This document shows, piece by piece, positions 45,701-57,100 of a stretch of 64,000 nt of DNA (its first letter is position 1; each line of letters begins with the position of its first letter). This DNA is from Malus domestica. Lineage: Eukaryota; Streptophyta; Magnoliopsida; Rosales; Rosaceae. The translations under genes and the position numbers were made by a program. The stretch is from the NCBI RefSeq assembly GCF_042453785.1, contig NC_091675.1, positions 52,524,501-52,588,500 on the forward strand, read 5' to 3'. Under the pieces are notes generated by a model. That model saw nothing but the letters and a program-made list of their open reading frames with translations. It was not told the origin of the DNA and did not search any database.

Positions 45701-45943
45701 ATTGATAGTGATCTCCATCCAATGCCTCTGTGCTTCAAAGTCCCCAAACTTGGGAGGATTTCCAGCACCAGAGTAAGGATGCAGCGAGACCGCGGCTCGA
45801 ACCAACAAGGAAAACAATGCAATGGACAAGAATGAAGCTGTGATTCCCCTGTGGATCAACCACCACCAACCATCAGATTCAACAATCAGCTTTTCATCCT
45901 TGCCCTTTCTAAAATTACCCTTCTTTTTGGAGGTCTTGTCCAT
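42757..45943 (-). CDS. ALG6: Dolichyl-P-Glc:Man9GlcNAc2-PP-dolichol alpha-1,3-glucosyltransferase
   Basis: Five coding exons on the reverse strand: 45943-45341, 45222-45115, 44357-44196, 43535-43283 and 43196-42757, giving 521 aa. ALG6 adds the first glucose to the lipid-linked oligosaccharide in the ER lumen for N-glycosylation. The first luminal loop carries HPYSGAG (55-61), GDFEAQRHWMEIT (67-79; Asp68 is the presumed catalytic residue of this GT57 family) and LGYWGLDYPPLTAY (96-109). Many TM helices follow, then LNPCLILIDHGHFQ at the exon 1 end, FAPAFFSHLLGKCL in exon 3 and RLAPFERGIFEDYVANFWC in exon 4. The last fits ALG6 better than ALG8. The N-terminus is Lys-rich. The start MDKTSKKK lies just after a (GAAA)n tract; an in-frame ATG 26 codons upstream (46021) would encode the tract. 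Confidence 0.92.
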
Positions 45944-45950
45944 TTTCTCT

Positions 45951-45953
45951 ATT

Positions 45954-45985
<32 letters not shown>

Positions 45986-45986
45986 T
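45951..45986 (-). repeat. (GAAA)n microsatellite in ALG6 leader
   Basis: About eight TTTC units on the + strand (GAAA on the coding strand), eight bases upstream of the preferred ATG and downstream of an in-frame ATG at 46021. Confidence 0.85.
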
Positions 45987-46383
45987 TGGGACAAAAAGCA
46001 AACACTTGGCCTGCAACCCAATAGAGATCAAGGAACGCCAATCAATTCAATCAACTGACAATCAAAGAACACCCACACCCACTGCCCGGAGAGATCACCA
46101 TGGCCATAGATCCCAACCACACCACCACTTGATCCACCAGGGCCGCCACCCAAACTACAACAACGAGGAGGATGAGACCCGCTGTATCATCTGCTCTTCC
46201 TCCTAAACCGTACGCAGCCCAATCCCTCCGAATTGGGACCCAATCAGCTGCTAATCACCAGTAGCACTACCAGCTGCTAATCACCTGAAGCGCCATCATC
46301 ACCTCCATTTGGCTCCGATGTGATGGGCGGGGAATTTGCTGGACTCCGTTTGGCTCCAATTGGTAAACGCACCCTTTGATTCT

Positions 46384-46816
46384 TAGAGGGTTGTATTCAA
46401 TTAGGATTATTAGAGAATTTCAGGGAATTAATAATTCCAGGATTATTCAATTAGGATTTTAAGTGATTCTCTGAAATTCCAGGTGTATTCAATTAGAATT
46501 TCAAAATAGTTTATTAAAATTCTTAGAAATCCAGTGTATTCAATTAAGATTTTAAAGAAGTTTATAACATTCCAGGTGTATTCAATTAGAAATTGATTTT
46601 AAAGAATTTGAGAAAGTTAAAGAATTAGAGGGAATTGGAGAGATTTCGTAGTGTATTTTAAGTATCCACAAATCTCACCTATTCCCATGAGATTTCGAGG
46701 GAATTGAATCAAAATTTTATCTGGAATCTCTACAAATCAATTAAACTCCATAAAAATCCATGGATTTATAAATCCATTAAAATCTCTCACATTCTCAATT
46801 GAATACACCTCTCTTA
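46384..46816. mobile_element. MITE with GTATTCAATT repeats
   Basis: The left end TTAGAGGGTTGTATTCAATT is mirrored by AATTGAATACACCTCTCTTA on the right. The phrase GTATTCAATTAG occurs about five more times inside with AGGATTTTAA-type spacers, giving a periodic array. Confidence 0.6.
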
Positions 46817-46864
46817 AACTAATTTGAACTAATTTAATGATAATTATTATTTAAAAGTTTAATA

Positions 46865-47030
46865 GTAACTGCCAGTGTAATATTCCTCTTCTTAACTTAA
46901 CTTATAAATGAGATATCCTATGTTCGATTCTCGTCAAAGGCAAATTTGAACTATATTTTTGCTAGTTTATTATGAGGTTAAGCTCATCCCCTTCCCTTAA
47001 TGTAGATAATATCATTTGTTCAAGAAAAAT
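46865..47030 (+). mobile_element. SINE copy (+)
   Basis: GTTCGATTCTCG (B box), then GGCAAATTTGAACTATATTTTTGCTAG, CTCATCCCCTTCCC and GTAGATAATATCATTTGTTC, then an A-rich end. Same family as 34929-35624 and 32510-32640. Confidence 0.65.
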
Positions 47031-47689
47031 AAAAAATAGTTGGTGTCGTTTTAGAACATCTCCAGAGGAGATGTAAAAAATGTCACTATATAATCCCTAT
47101 TAATTAATAAAATATTCATTGTCAACCAAAATCTATGAAATTATCATTTTAACCCTCTAATTAAACCAGAACATTAATAAAAAATATGAGATAGAAATGT
47201 AATTTCACACAACCAAATTTTGCTATTTTTTTTCAAAATCTCACGTAATCCTAACATATCTCCAATTAAAAAAAAAATCTCACTCCCACATTCTCTATCA
47301 CTTTCATCCTCTCTCCTATTTCAAAAACAAAAATAAAAAAATTTCTCACACACTTTGTATTTGACCGTATGCTAGTATATATAATAGAAACAAATGACGT
47401 ACTATTCCCTTCAAATCTAGTTTTTGTTATTTCCAAAATCATTCCACTGCTTTACTTTAAATTCTATCATATTTAACTATTATTTTATTATTTTTAAACC
47501 AACAGCAACCCATCTTTCTTTATTATTTTTGTTTAAAAAACATAAATGGAACAATAAATTTTAGCATATTGGATGAAAGAAAAATATTGATAATATATCA
47601 AATTACCAAGTTAGCTATCAAAATGAAATTTGATGTTCGCTTTGGAGATGTTGAGTAAAACTAATCTTTTTGTGAAAATATTTTTAAGA

Positions 47690-47845
47690 GAATGGTCAAT
47701 TGGACTCTTTAAAAAGTGAGATTCTTCATGTCTTCTCTACTAACTGACAGTTAACGTTAATTCTTGTGCTAATATTATAAAATATTACGTTAAAAATATG
47801 AGTGGCAAAAAATTCATAAAAAAAATCTCACCTTTAACCGTCATT
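47690..47845. mobile_element. MITE-like repeat, family of 21113 and 22385
   Basis: GAGATTCTTCATGTCTTCTC ... GTTAATTCTTGTGCTAATATTATAAAATATTACGTTAAAAATATGAGTGGC are the shared motifs, given here only in part; it ends AAAAAAATCTCACC. Confidence 0.45.
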
Positions 47846-47883
47846 TTTCTATTTTTAATCACCTCCCCGTCAATTGCACGCCT

Positions 47884-47891
47884 AAACCCTA
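47884..47891 (+). promoter_or_regulatory. Telo box upstream of PYM
   Basis: AAACCCTA, about 215 bp upstream of the ATG. Such boxes are enriched in promoters of plant translation and ribosome-biogenesis genes. Function here is inferred. Confidence 0.4.
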
Positions 47892-48103
47892 AGGATTAAA
47901 TGGAAAATGCTTTTACCCGACGAGAAGGGCCCGGATGTTACTATTGATTCGCCCTGGTGGCCATCTCTACTTTTGCTTCGTTGGATGTTGGAACTAAAGA
48001 AACCAGCGAAGTAGCCAACTAAGCGAAAGTACCAGCTCTCTCTCTCCCCTCTCTCCTCTCTCTCTCTCTAGGAGTACAAAGTTGATTTGGTGATCAATCA
48101 GCC

Positions 48104-51100
48104 ATGGCGAGCAGTAACAATGGAAGCGGAGGAGAAGGAGGAGATCCGCCGCTTAAGCAATTGGCGGAGCTTGGCAAAACCCTAAAAGAAGGGGAGAGGC
48201 TTCTGGCGCCAACCCGACGACCCGACGGTACGCTCCGTAAACCAATCCGCATTCGGGCTGGATATGTCCCCCAAGAGGAAGTCGCCATTTACCAATCCAA
48301 AGGTGCTTTGGTATGATATCATTTTCTCTCTTTGTACCCTTTTGCCTTTTGCCTACAAAAGTGTCAGTTGGAATGTTTGGTGATTAGAAATAAAAAGAAA
48401 AGTGAAAAAGTTTGAATCTTTTTGATAAACCCGTGTTTTTTTTCGTCTCGGTTTGATTGTTTGTGGAAATTGGGAAGGTTAGAAGTTAGTTGTTTGAATT
48501 TAGTGAAAGGAAGCTCAGAGTGGGATTTTTACTTTTGTAATGCAGTGGAAAAAGGAGATGGCCTCAGCGGCTGGACCGCCGGGTTATGATGATAATTCCG
48601 TTGATACAACGAAACCCAAGACTAAGTCTGTAAAGAGGAACGAAAGAAAAAAGGAGAAGCGGATACAGGTTTGTCTTCATTTCCTTTTTCCTTTGTTGAT
48701 CATTGTTTGTTGCCATATGGAATTTGTAGAGTAGATTTTAGCTAAATTCCTATGTGCTTTGGTTTTCAAGTGCAAAGTTCGAGAACCTACTCATGAGGGG
48801 CGATTTGATAGTGTAGTTTAGCCGTCGTGTTTAACCAAAAGCCAGAAATTTGAGTCACTTGGGAGCTAGAATCACAAACAAAACAACTTTATCTAATTGT
48901 GGACCACATGTTTCATCAGGATAACAAATGATATTTGCACCAGCGTGAGCTGAAAACATCAACACAAGATGGTAATAAGAAAAAACTTTAGGACTCTCCC
49001 TTTGATGCATCCCTAGCCGACTAAAACCCTTTTAATATTTGATTATTCTTTCTCCCCTAAATAGGTGTCAAATGAAAGCAAAGGCACAACATTTTGTTCT
49101 CTTGACATTTCTTAGCTATCTACTCAATGTCTGGCTATGACAAAAACCAAGGCTAAGCATCTGAAGTGTAATGCTGTATGGATGAATGGATGCTCTCTTA
49201 GGTTAGTCTACGTTGTCCGCTGTTCAAACTCTATAAAAGAAGACTACTTTAGAGGGTTTAAATCTTTTTATACGGCGTTGTCGAGGCGTGTCCGTGCTCT
49301 TCCCCTTGGAATGCAAATCAGGGCACCTACGCACCTCCCCGTGTGTCATTTTCTATAATTTGAGAATGATCTTAAAGTTAGATCTGGTTCTTAGTTGGTG
49401 TTTGTATAGCCATGCAAAGGAGACTCACACACGCTGCCATTTCTTTTCATTCGGCACTTGTGGGGCAAATTTTTGTTTCTTCACTCTTGTGAAACCAACA
49501 TGTATAGGTAAACAATTTTGAATTGCATATTTCTTTCTTCTGCCAACCTATGTTAATAGCTATGCGAAGGATGCTCAAAGAAGGCCATGTATGCTAATAT
49601 CCTAATAGAAGCTTTGAAATAATGGAGCTTTTTCTATTTGATCAATTGAACATTTTGGGGGATTTTGTGGTATTTTTTAGTCCAATGATTAGGTAAGTCT
49701 TTTACTTATGTTTTTAATATATTTTCCCTCTCTTTTTTTTTCTTCTTTTTTTTTTTCTATTTTTATTTTGTTCAAAAGCTTTATGGTTGTAGGTTATACT
49801 TTTGTTGCTTATAAAAGGTTAATTAAACAAGAAATATAATAGAAAATGCAATTGATGTGATTTCTTAGAAGTGCTACTATTTGTTTCACTAATGATTGGT
49901 GATTAAGGGTCTCCGTTGCATTAGTATATAAACATTAACTACCTAGGTTATTGATGCAAGCTTTAGGAACGTAAGGGTTACAGTGGTGCTGACCACGGGA
50001 GACAGAGAGAGGAGTGTAGACTTTGTAGCATATGTGGGGTCACGGGGGTGTGAATAAAACAGAATTAGAGGAAAATAGGGTGCTGATCTTGTTTAAAATG
50101 GTATTACGATTTCTTAAGTGGCAGTGAAGTCGGGTTTTAGAGCTAAATTAGAGGAAAATAGGGTGCTGATCTTGTTTAAAATGGTTTTACAATTTCTTAA
50201 GTGGCAGTGAAGTCGGGTTTTAGAGCTAACAATGAGAAAGATTGATCCCTTTGGTTTGTTCTTGTGAATCATATTGGATTTGACTGTAAGGTTTCTCTCC
50301 CACTTTTACTACTGTCTTCAGGCTAACAGCTCAGCACAAACAGGTCCACAGAACAGACAATATTGTGTATTGTGTATGAAGCCGCATTCTAATACATGGT
50401 TATAAACGGATTCAGTGCTTCATGAGGACATCTAGTTTAAGACAATAACAGCAGCCCACATAAACCATGTTATGATCTAGAGACGTTCCGATCCACTTCA
50501 AGATCAGCTTTGCCATCACCATATTCAATAACTATGTTCAATTGAATGCTAAAACTGAATTCACTGAATTGCTTTCCAAATGCTAAATTAAACAGCTACA
50601 AGTATAAAACTATAGTGTCCACCATTGTGGAAGTATCTGGTAACAACCAAGGTGCCAACGTCTCTAGGAACAACCCCACGGCATGTGGCAAACACCCATT
50701 AGGTACATAATTAATCCACTAACCAAGAACTCAATAGTATCTTGCTGACAACCCATAAATCTGTCTTTGATTAACTAGAGACTGAAATGGAGAGCATGAG
50801 CTGAAAGGAAAGTCACTTGATTCAGTAATACCGAGTGACCCAGTAGTTTTGAAAAAAAAAAAAGAATTGAAAGAATTTGAAACAAAGCTTAAAATTGGTC
50901 AAAGTTAAAGTGGTTCCTTTTTGAAATTGATTTCTTTTACTATTTTATTTCGTCATTCTAAAGAATTCAGAACTTTCAAAAACTTTAAATATTTGAGGTG
51001 TAAAAGTTTTGAAAATTTGATGGGGTGGCTCCATGATTGATGGCTCCCATTCTAGATCCACTTGTGCTGCTCAAAGTCATATGTTATACATTGCCATCTC

Positions 51101-52347
51101 ACATACTCAATGTATTGCGCTAACGGTATTGCCTTCCAAGGTAGAAATTATGATGTAATGCTGTTATAAAGGAGCGAAAACATAGGCAATAATCCCTTTT
51201 TCATCTTTGTGTTGATGTTCAGGTTTGTCCCTGTATTGGAATAGCTTAGTAACGAAGTAAGAGGAATTGTCTTTGTTCTTGTTTGCTAAGAACGCAAAAG
51301 ATATACAAAGCACAAATATGGGAATTCGTGATTTTAAACTTATAGCTTTGCTTTTAAGTTTAGCAAGAGATGGTTTTCAAATAGAAATGCTTTTAATCTT
51401 CTGAACTCATGCAATTACTGTTGTGTAAAATTACAGTTTTTGGGAATCGGTGTTAATCTGTAATTTGATATTGCGGTTTTCAAGCTGCTTGATTTCCTCT
51501 GTTATTCTGTGATCTGCAGGCTGCTCTTGAGAAGGAGAAAACCTCGGAAAGTGGGGAAACAAAGGAAGAAGAAGTTGAAAATTTGGGTCATGTATCAGAA
51601 GCTGTTGAGTCATTGGCATCTCAGATGAACGAGCTAGGTGTTTCTTCTAGTCCTTTAGTTACCCCTCCCTCTGACTCAACTGAGAATTCATGTCCAGCAG
51701 GTCCAGCTCAAGATATAGATAAAAGAATTCGAGCTCTTAAAAAGAAGGTATAGTTTATTAACCCTTTTAGCCTTGTCTTTAAATGATATAAGACCATCTG
51801 TTTTCCTTGCTCCACTATGACTATGGAAATTGTTCGGCAGGTTAGGAATACGTAGCCCTATCCTTTTTGCGTGTCATGGGTTTGTCAAGATAATTTTCTC
51901 CTTTTGATGTCAAATTCAGTTAAAACTTATACATATTGGTTTTGATTGAGAACTTTGGGGTACGCCTTACATCCAAAGTTTTTTTTTTCTAAAACAAAAA
52001 TGGAACTTTGATTTATTTATTAAATACTTGAAAGAAAAGAAGCAGATGCTATAGTCAGTTTTATGTAAGGTGATTATTCAGTTTTCCCTCCGGTGTAAGT
52101 CTACAATTTGGTGCAGAAACGTCAGGATCCGCAAAAAATGTGACATGATTTGAAAAACCATGCAGTGCGTTTTCTCTTACGTTATGGTTCACCTTTGCAG
52201 ATTCGACTTGCAGAAGCTCAACAGCAGAAAACTAATCAGCAAGATGTTAAGTCAGAACAGTTGGACAAGTTGACGAAACTGGAAGGTTGGCGTAAGGAGC
52301 TAAAGCTTTTGGAGGATAAAAAGAAGGCGGAGTCGGCTGCATTGTAA
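48104..52347 (+). CDS. PYM: Partner of Y14 and Mago (PYM), exon junction complex disassembly factor
   Basis: Four exons: 48104-48310, 48546-48668, 51520-51747 and 52201-52347, all phase 0 with GT-AG introns, giving 234 aa. PYM binds the Mago-Y14 heterodimer in the cytoplasm and removes exon junction complexes from mRNA, contacting the 40S subunit. The Mago-Y14 binding module is at residues about 37-69 ([20 protein letters not shown] then [12 protein letters not shown]). A basic [10 protein letters not shown] segment follows (101-110), then an acidic Ser/Glu linker, and [20 protein letters not shown] begins the C-terminal coiled-coil (about 178-234) that in animals contacts the ribosome. Length is typical. 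Intron 2 is unusually long (2851 nt) and contains an 82-bp tandem duplication. ATG follows a (CT)n leader. Confidence 0.93.
50064..50229 (+). repeat. 82-bp tandem duplication in PYM intron 2
   Basis: Two adjacent copies of a unit running from ATTAGAGGAAAATAGGGTGC to GGGTTTTAGAGCTAA, almost identical (differences GGTATTACG against GGTTTTACA). The high identity implies a recent event. Confidence 0.85.
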
Positions 52348-52603
52348 ACAAGGGTTTGTGTCAGAATCAAGAAACCGTGTTTCGTTTCTCATTTATGCTT
52401 TTTCTCATGAAGGCATGAATGCTGATTTTAGAAAGAGGTTCATCTCTTCATACTTTGTTCTATTTAGCTTAATCTTATGTGCTTTATATGATCGTACCGT
52501 ACGGGTACAATATAGTACCTGATCCACCCCTCATAGGTGACCGTACATGCCATGTCTATTCATCTCCGTCGTGCTCTTTTGTTTGTCTCTTCATTCATGG
52601 TTC

Positions 52604-52634
52604 CACATTCGCATCTCCCGGAGATGCGAATGTG
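52604..52634. repeat. Perfect inverted repeat hairpin
   Basis: CACATTCGCATCTCC, one C, then GGAGATGCGAATGTG: 15-bp arms with a 1-nt spacer. A weaker GCATCTC...GAGATGC pair follows at about 52650-52675. Possibly MITE termini. Confidence 0.8.
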
Positions 52635-53124
52635 TTTTTACATCTCAGATTTGCATCTCTCCGTTGGAGATGCTCAATCAGTTGTCTCAAAGCAACTTGA
52701 GCGGTCCAGCGGTCGTGTGAATTTGAATTTTGTGGCTTGTTTGTGGACTGTTTGTGTAAGATGTGCAAGTTGTCACGAGTCCATTTTGGCAAGTTATTTC
52801 TTGGGAGACTTTTTGTATATGGTAGCTAGGATCAACCCCAAAATGCTTAATTAGTCACAGACGATTGGGCTGGCTCAATAGACAACCTTTACGGCAGGAT
52901 TCTTCTGTTTAATACACACTAGTCCCATACAGCCTTTTTAGGCACTCAAGTAAACTAATTCTTCTATGCTACGTAGCATCAAATGTTGTGAGCATTGAAT
53001 GACCTAGATTATTGCTTTTATTTGGTCCTGCGAATCTAGGACGTCAAATACTCTTAACATTTAATGATCTAAACCAAGTAATAAAAAACGCATTTGATTG
53101 ATCTACTAACACAAGAACAAAATA

Positions 53125-53256
53125 GGATGGTTCACACATCCATTTTTACTTCCCACACCTTGTTAATTTATGTCATTTGATCTTCAATTCATTCGATTTG
53201 ATGGCCGTAAACTAAGAGGGGTTTGTGGGAAATAGAAAGGGGTGTGTGAATATCAA
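53125..53256. mobile_element. Short MITE, copy 1 of a three-copy family
   Basis: GGATGGTTCACACATCC at left, GGGGTGTGTGAATATC at right, with TTTTTACTTCCCACAC, TCATTTGATCTTC and GATGGCCGT inside. Related to 56341-56488 and 60967-61114. TSD decayed. Confidence 0.55.
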
Positions 53257-53582
53257 AACCGTGAAACTCATAAGAACTAGGAAATCTGTGCCCACTAATA
53301 AGACTCTAATGAGTACTTGTAATTTGGGATTTTGCAGAAATAGCAATATTTCTTATAAATGCTAAATGGTCTACAGAAAAACTAAAGCATACAGCAGCAG
53401 GTCAAAACATATGGATTAAAAGCTAATAGTGCAGAGGTTACAGACAACGACCAAAAACCAAAGCGAACTCAAAAACGGCCGAGGGCCTGCAAGTGCCATT
53501 GTATTTCTTAATAGTACAGACATCATAATTCCCCACAACCCGTCGTGTTGTATTCAAATGCCAATGGATCTCGTATTAGCGT

Positions 53583-56500
53583 TTACGAGGATTCGATACC
53601 TGAATCATCTGGTCCTGGAGCATATTGTTCAAAATCACCAGGGCTCCATCTGCATATCAAGTGAAGTCGGAAACTAGCCATCTTGGTTCCCAACAAACGC
53701 TGCGTACAAAATACGTAAATTAGGTCACACACGTACTATTATCATTACTAATTTGTTTCAACAAATTTCATAATAGGAGAAATTGAGGGCAACCGTCATG
53801 CATAAAAACTCGTTGGGACTGGAAATGGACCACACACACACACAATGATATTCCATGTACTTGAAATACAAACTAAGTAAAAATACGAGCATGAAACGAA
53901 CCAGTATCCGAGCTGACTCAGGTGACAAAGGCTTTCCTTCATCACAGACAAGGAAGTCTGAAACAAGCTCTATAACACCTGCAAGTATGAGTAGACTCAA
54001 AATGGTTTACATTGTCTTCTGTTACATGTGCAGAGACTGGCAAACCAAGAAAGCAAATAGGTACCTTTGTTTAATCGGACAGGCATCCCTTGTTTTCTAA
54101 GAAAGGGTTCCATCTCATGACTGAATTGCTCCAAAGGACCCTCCATAAGCTCCACCTAATACATTTGAAATAAGATTCATGAGTTAATGGTAGGAATAGT
54201 TGAAAGCTAACAGCTAAACCAAAGAATATAACCCCAGAAGATAAGTCTAGTGTTTCAACTATAACCTCACAATGTAACACTAACTACACACACAAAAAAT
54301 CTCAAGAACCTTTTCCGTCGAAACGCTTCCTGTCCTTGCGAAGTCATGCTCCTCATATTCATTGAATAACCTGCCAAAAAAGAGAGCATTTGAAAACATA
54401 TTAAAAATAAAACAAGTATAAGGTACTTGGACGAAAGGATATTTTCAAATTTTGAAACTTAAAAAGAAAATGAGCACATATTTGGATAAAACTCTCAAGG
54501 TACCCTACAACTACAAGATCAGAACATTGTGGCAAAATAATGTTAGCACCAAAGCTCTTCACCAGAAACATTCAATTAACCAGGGATAAGATGCGTTAGT
54601 AGAGTATTTATATTGTTGAACATCACACTATTAGCAAACTTTAGTTTCTTCCTTCAAACTGTACCATATTGTTTTTATTTCAACTATTTTTCCAGGGGTA
54701 AGGTGCGTTAATAGAGTATTAATAATGTAGATAAAGACGTATGTGTTTTGCAATCCACATTCAGTAAAATCACTGCAGGCATGGATCTCATATAATTGAC
54801 CATCATAGACTCCCTTATATGTCAATAAGGTACAATATTGTGAAGTTCTAAGAACTGAGTTATAAAGCTTCATATAGCCCATCACCTATATAAGTAGATA
54901 ATCCAAAACTCCATACATTTCCCAAGCTTGTAAACATGAGTAAATGTGTGCTTTTACCTTTCAACCTCTTCCTTGGGCAAATTGGTAAAACATAGACCAG
55001 CATCTCCATGCAGAACCTAAGAAAAATAAACAAAAGGTATAAGACAATAATTTCAACTTAAAAATAGACAGTAGAAATCTTGGGTGCAATAAAGGAGTAC
55101 CTTAGAAACTTTGTGGAGGCCTGGTCTAATCTCATCAGATTCAGACCGACCTAAGGCAATTTGCATGACTTTGTTTGAGCCAAGGAAAAACCTGAGAACA
55201 ACAATGAAATCCCTCATGATACACTTGCCCAAATTGTGGAATCCATGACTAAGAAACTTATCTTTCCACAAAACAGTTACATACTTACATGTACAAGTTG
55301 AAATAACCATATTATGAGCACAGTTAGTTTACTCCAATACAGGATTTATTCTCTCAAAGCTAACTTTTTCTAGTTCAAAGATCAATTCTCGGCCAACAAC
55401 TCGCTTTCAATTGTGGTTGGTTCTCCACAGGAAAGTGATCTTAAATCATTTTAAGGCTTTAAAGTTTGATTTTGAAAAGGCTGCCTGGGTTTTGTAAAAG
55501 ATGCCTTCTCACGCCTTCAAAAAGTTTCCATCCCCAAAGCCATAAGAAGCATCAGATTTTTCTTGGGGGGCCCACATTTTAATTTTCTTTGAAAGTTGAG
55601 AGATGGGAAAAAGAATTTGAAGTCTTGGATCGTTTAAGATTACAGAGCACCCCACCAATGAAAAAAATACAATTAATTTCTTCCTAGGACAACCAATCAA
55701 AGCACAAAAAAAGTTGAATTTATCTTCTCCATTTTTATCTGCAAAGTCTCTCCTCTTTTTAGCTTATATTGCAAAACAAACTATAGATGACCGATACTCT
55801 ACATGTTTAGGATGCAATCAAATTAAAAAGAGTTGAAACATTGATTGAAAGTATTCTGCGTAGTCAACCAATTATGAGCCTAAAACTGCACTGTCAACTG
55901 GAGTTTTTTTTTGTTTGTTTTTGGGTACTAAACATCAGCGTGCGAGTTTGTTTTCTCTAAATTTCACGGCATACATAATGAGTTACCGGTTACCACTAAA
56001 ACCAATGGAGCATCTTGAAAATGAACTTGCCTGCTGTTTGATTTGAGCTGATCTCTGAACTCCTTGAATTTATGATTCCGCATGTTCTCAAAAGAGAAGA
56101 CATAAGCAGAATTGTAATCTTCCGCTGCCTGCCGTATCGTATTTACTATTGTTTCTTTATGTTCCCTTCCCTTCTTCTTTGTCTTGGACAATGTAACTGC
56201 AACCATAAACTCAAATCAATCACGAACCGTACCATAATATTATTCATACCATTCTCCAATCCATAAGACCAATCGCCCAATGTTTGCGAGATTTACTTTT
56301 AAAAAAAAATTAAAACTTTCATCATATGCAAAATTTCAATGGGGTGTGATATCCACACTCCCCTTTTTACTTCATACACTCCCTCTTAATTTGTGGCCGT
56401 CAGATCGACTGAATTAAAGAAGATCAAATGACAGAAATTAATAAAGGGTGTGTGAGAAGTAAAAATAGGTGTGTGAATAGCACATCCCAATTTCAATAAC

Positions 56501-56905
56501 TATCAAAATTTTCATTTTCTACATGTTAAATTTTTGTTATCATCAAACTAAAAACTCTTAACAAAGGAAAATATTATGAAACAAAATTCAAACCAATTAA
56601 TTTTAGCTTCCAATTTAAACCACACAAACATAATATTTAAAAAAAAATAGAAAAAGAATTCAACAATTCAAACCCAAAACCAATTATATGTAACACAAAA
56701 GAAAACAATCTCTTAATTCATGATAAACAACCTAATTTACAGAGATTTCAGCTGACAGTTCGAAACATAAATATATTTATATATATGCGTTAATATTAAA
56801 ACGAATAAAAGGATTGGAATTTCTTGGTTTTCCGCAAGTTTTCTCAGCAACCAAACAGAAAGGAGTGGACGGCGGACCTTGTCGATCGCGCTTAGACTTA
56901 GGCAT
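53583..56905 (-). CDS. MRT4: mRNA turnover protein 4 homolog, 60S ribosome assembly factor
   Basis: Eight exons on the reverse strand: 56905-56878, 56196-56031, 55191-55101, 55016-54958, 54370-54310, 54155-54065, 53978-53902 and 53699-53583, giving 229 aa. MRT4 is the nucleolar paralogue of stalk protein P0 that holds the P0 site on pre-60S particles until exchange. The N-terminus MPKSKRDRQVTLSKTKKKG is family-typical. The L10/P0 fold follows: VFSFENMRNHKFKEFRDQLK (near 43-62), NKVMQIALGRS, GLCFTNLPKEEV, EGPLEQFSHEMEPFLRKQG, LVCDEGKPLSPESARIL and LLGTKMASFRLHLICRWSPG. The acidic stalk tail of P0 is absent, as expected. Intron 2 uses a GC donor (AG|GCAAGT). Exon phases close only with that donor. 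A telo box and a TGGGCC site lie upstream. Confidence 0.93.
55192..56030 (-). other. GC-AG intron 2 of MRT4
   Basis: The donor on the coding strand reads AACAGCAG|GCAAGT and the acceptor TTCTCAG|GTTTTTCC. Joining AG with G restores an Arg codon (SNSR|FFLGSNK). The nearby GT (CAA|GTTCAT) would put exon 3 out of frame. AG|GCAAGT is the consensus of GC-type donors. Confidence 0.85.
56341..56488. mobile_element. Short MITE, copy 2 of a three-copy family
   Basis: 148 bp; left GGGGTGTGATATCCACACTC, right GTGTGTGAATAGCACATCCC (inverted). The direct repeat AATTTCAAT flanks it (56332-56340 and 56489-56497). It lies inside intron 1 of MRT4. Confidence 0.75.
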
Positions 56906-57100
56906 AGTGAAGGATAGGAAGTGGGCGGCTTCTGGTTAGCTCTCTGCTTTTTGCTCCCAGCGACTGCAGAAACCCCGACGAGCGGCAAAGGGGTTTTATC
57001 GTTCTTTGTTTCTAGGGTTTTAACTTGCCAGTTGATGGCGGGTCGGTTAGGCCCGGTTTGGATGGGTCATAAACTTTAATAATCTATTCTTTGGGCCTTT
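56906..57100 (-). promoter_or_regulatory. MRT4 promoter with telo box and site II motif
   Basis: The coding-strand telo box AAACCCTA is the reverse complement of 57013-57020, about 108 bp before the ATG. TGGGCC, a site II (TGGGCY) motif, is at about 57093-57098 on the + strand. The telo box plus site II pair is known from plant ribosomal-protein and ribosome-biogenesis promoters. Confidence 0.55.

Larger units (their letters stand above)
46022..48103. other. Intergenic between divergent ALG6 and PYM
   Basis: Holds a MITE (46384-46816), a SINE copy (46865-47030), a foldback near 47055-47650 (ACATCTCCAGAGGAGATG at left, TTTGGAGATGTTGAG at right), a MITE-like repeat (47690-47845) and the PYM promoter. 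No gene supported. Confidence 0.45.
52348..53582. other. Convergent 3' region of PYM and MRT4
   Basis: Holds the PYM 3'UTR, a perfect 15-bp hairpin (52604-52634) and a MITE (53125-53256). No gene supported. Confidence 0.45.
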
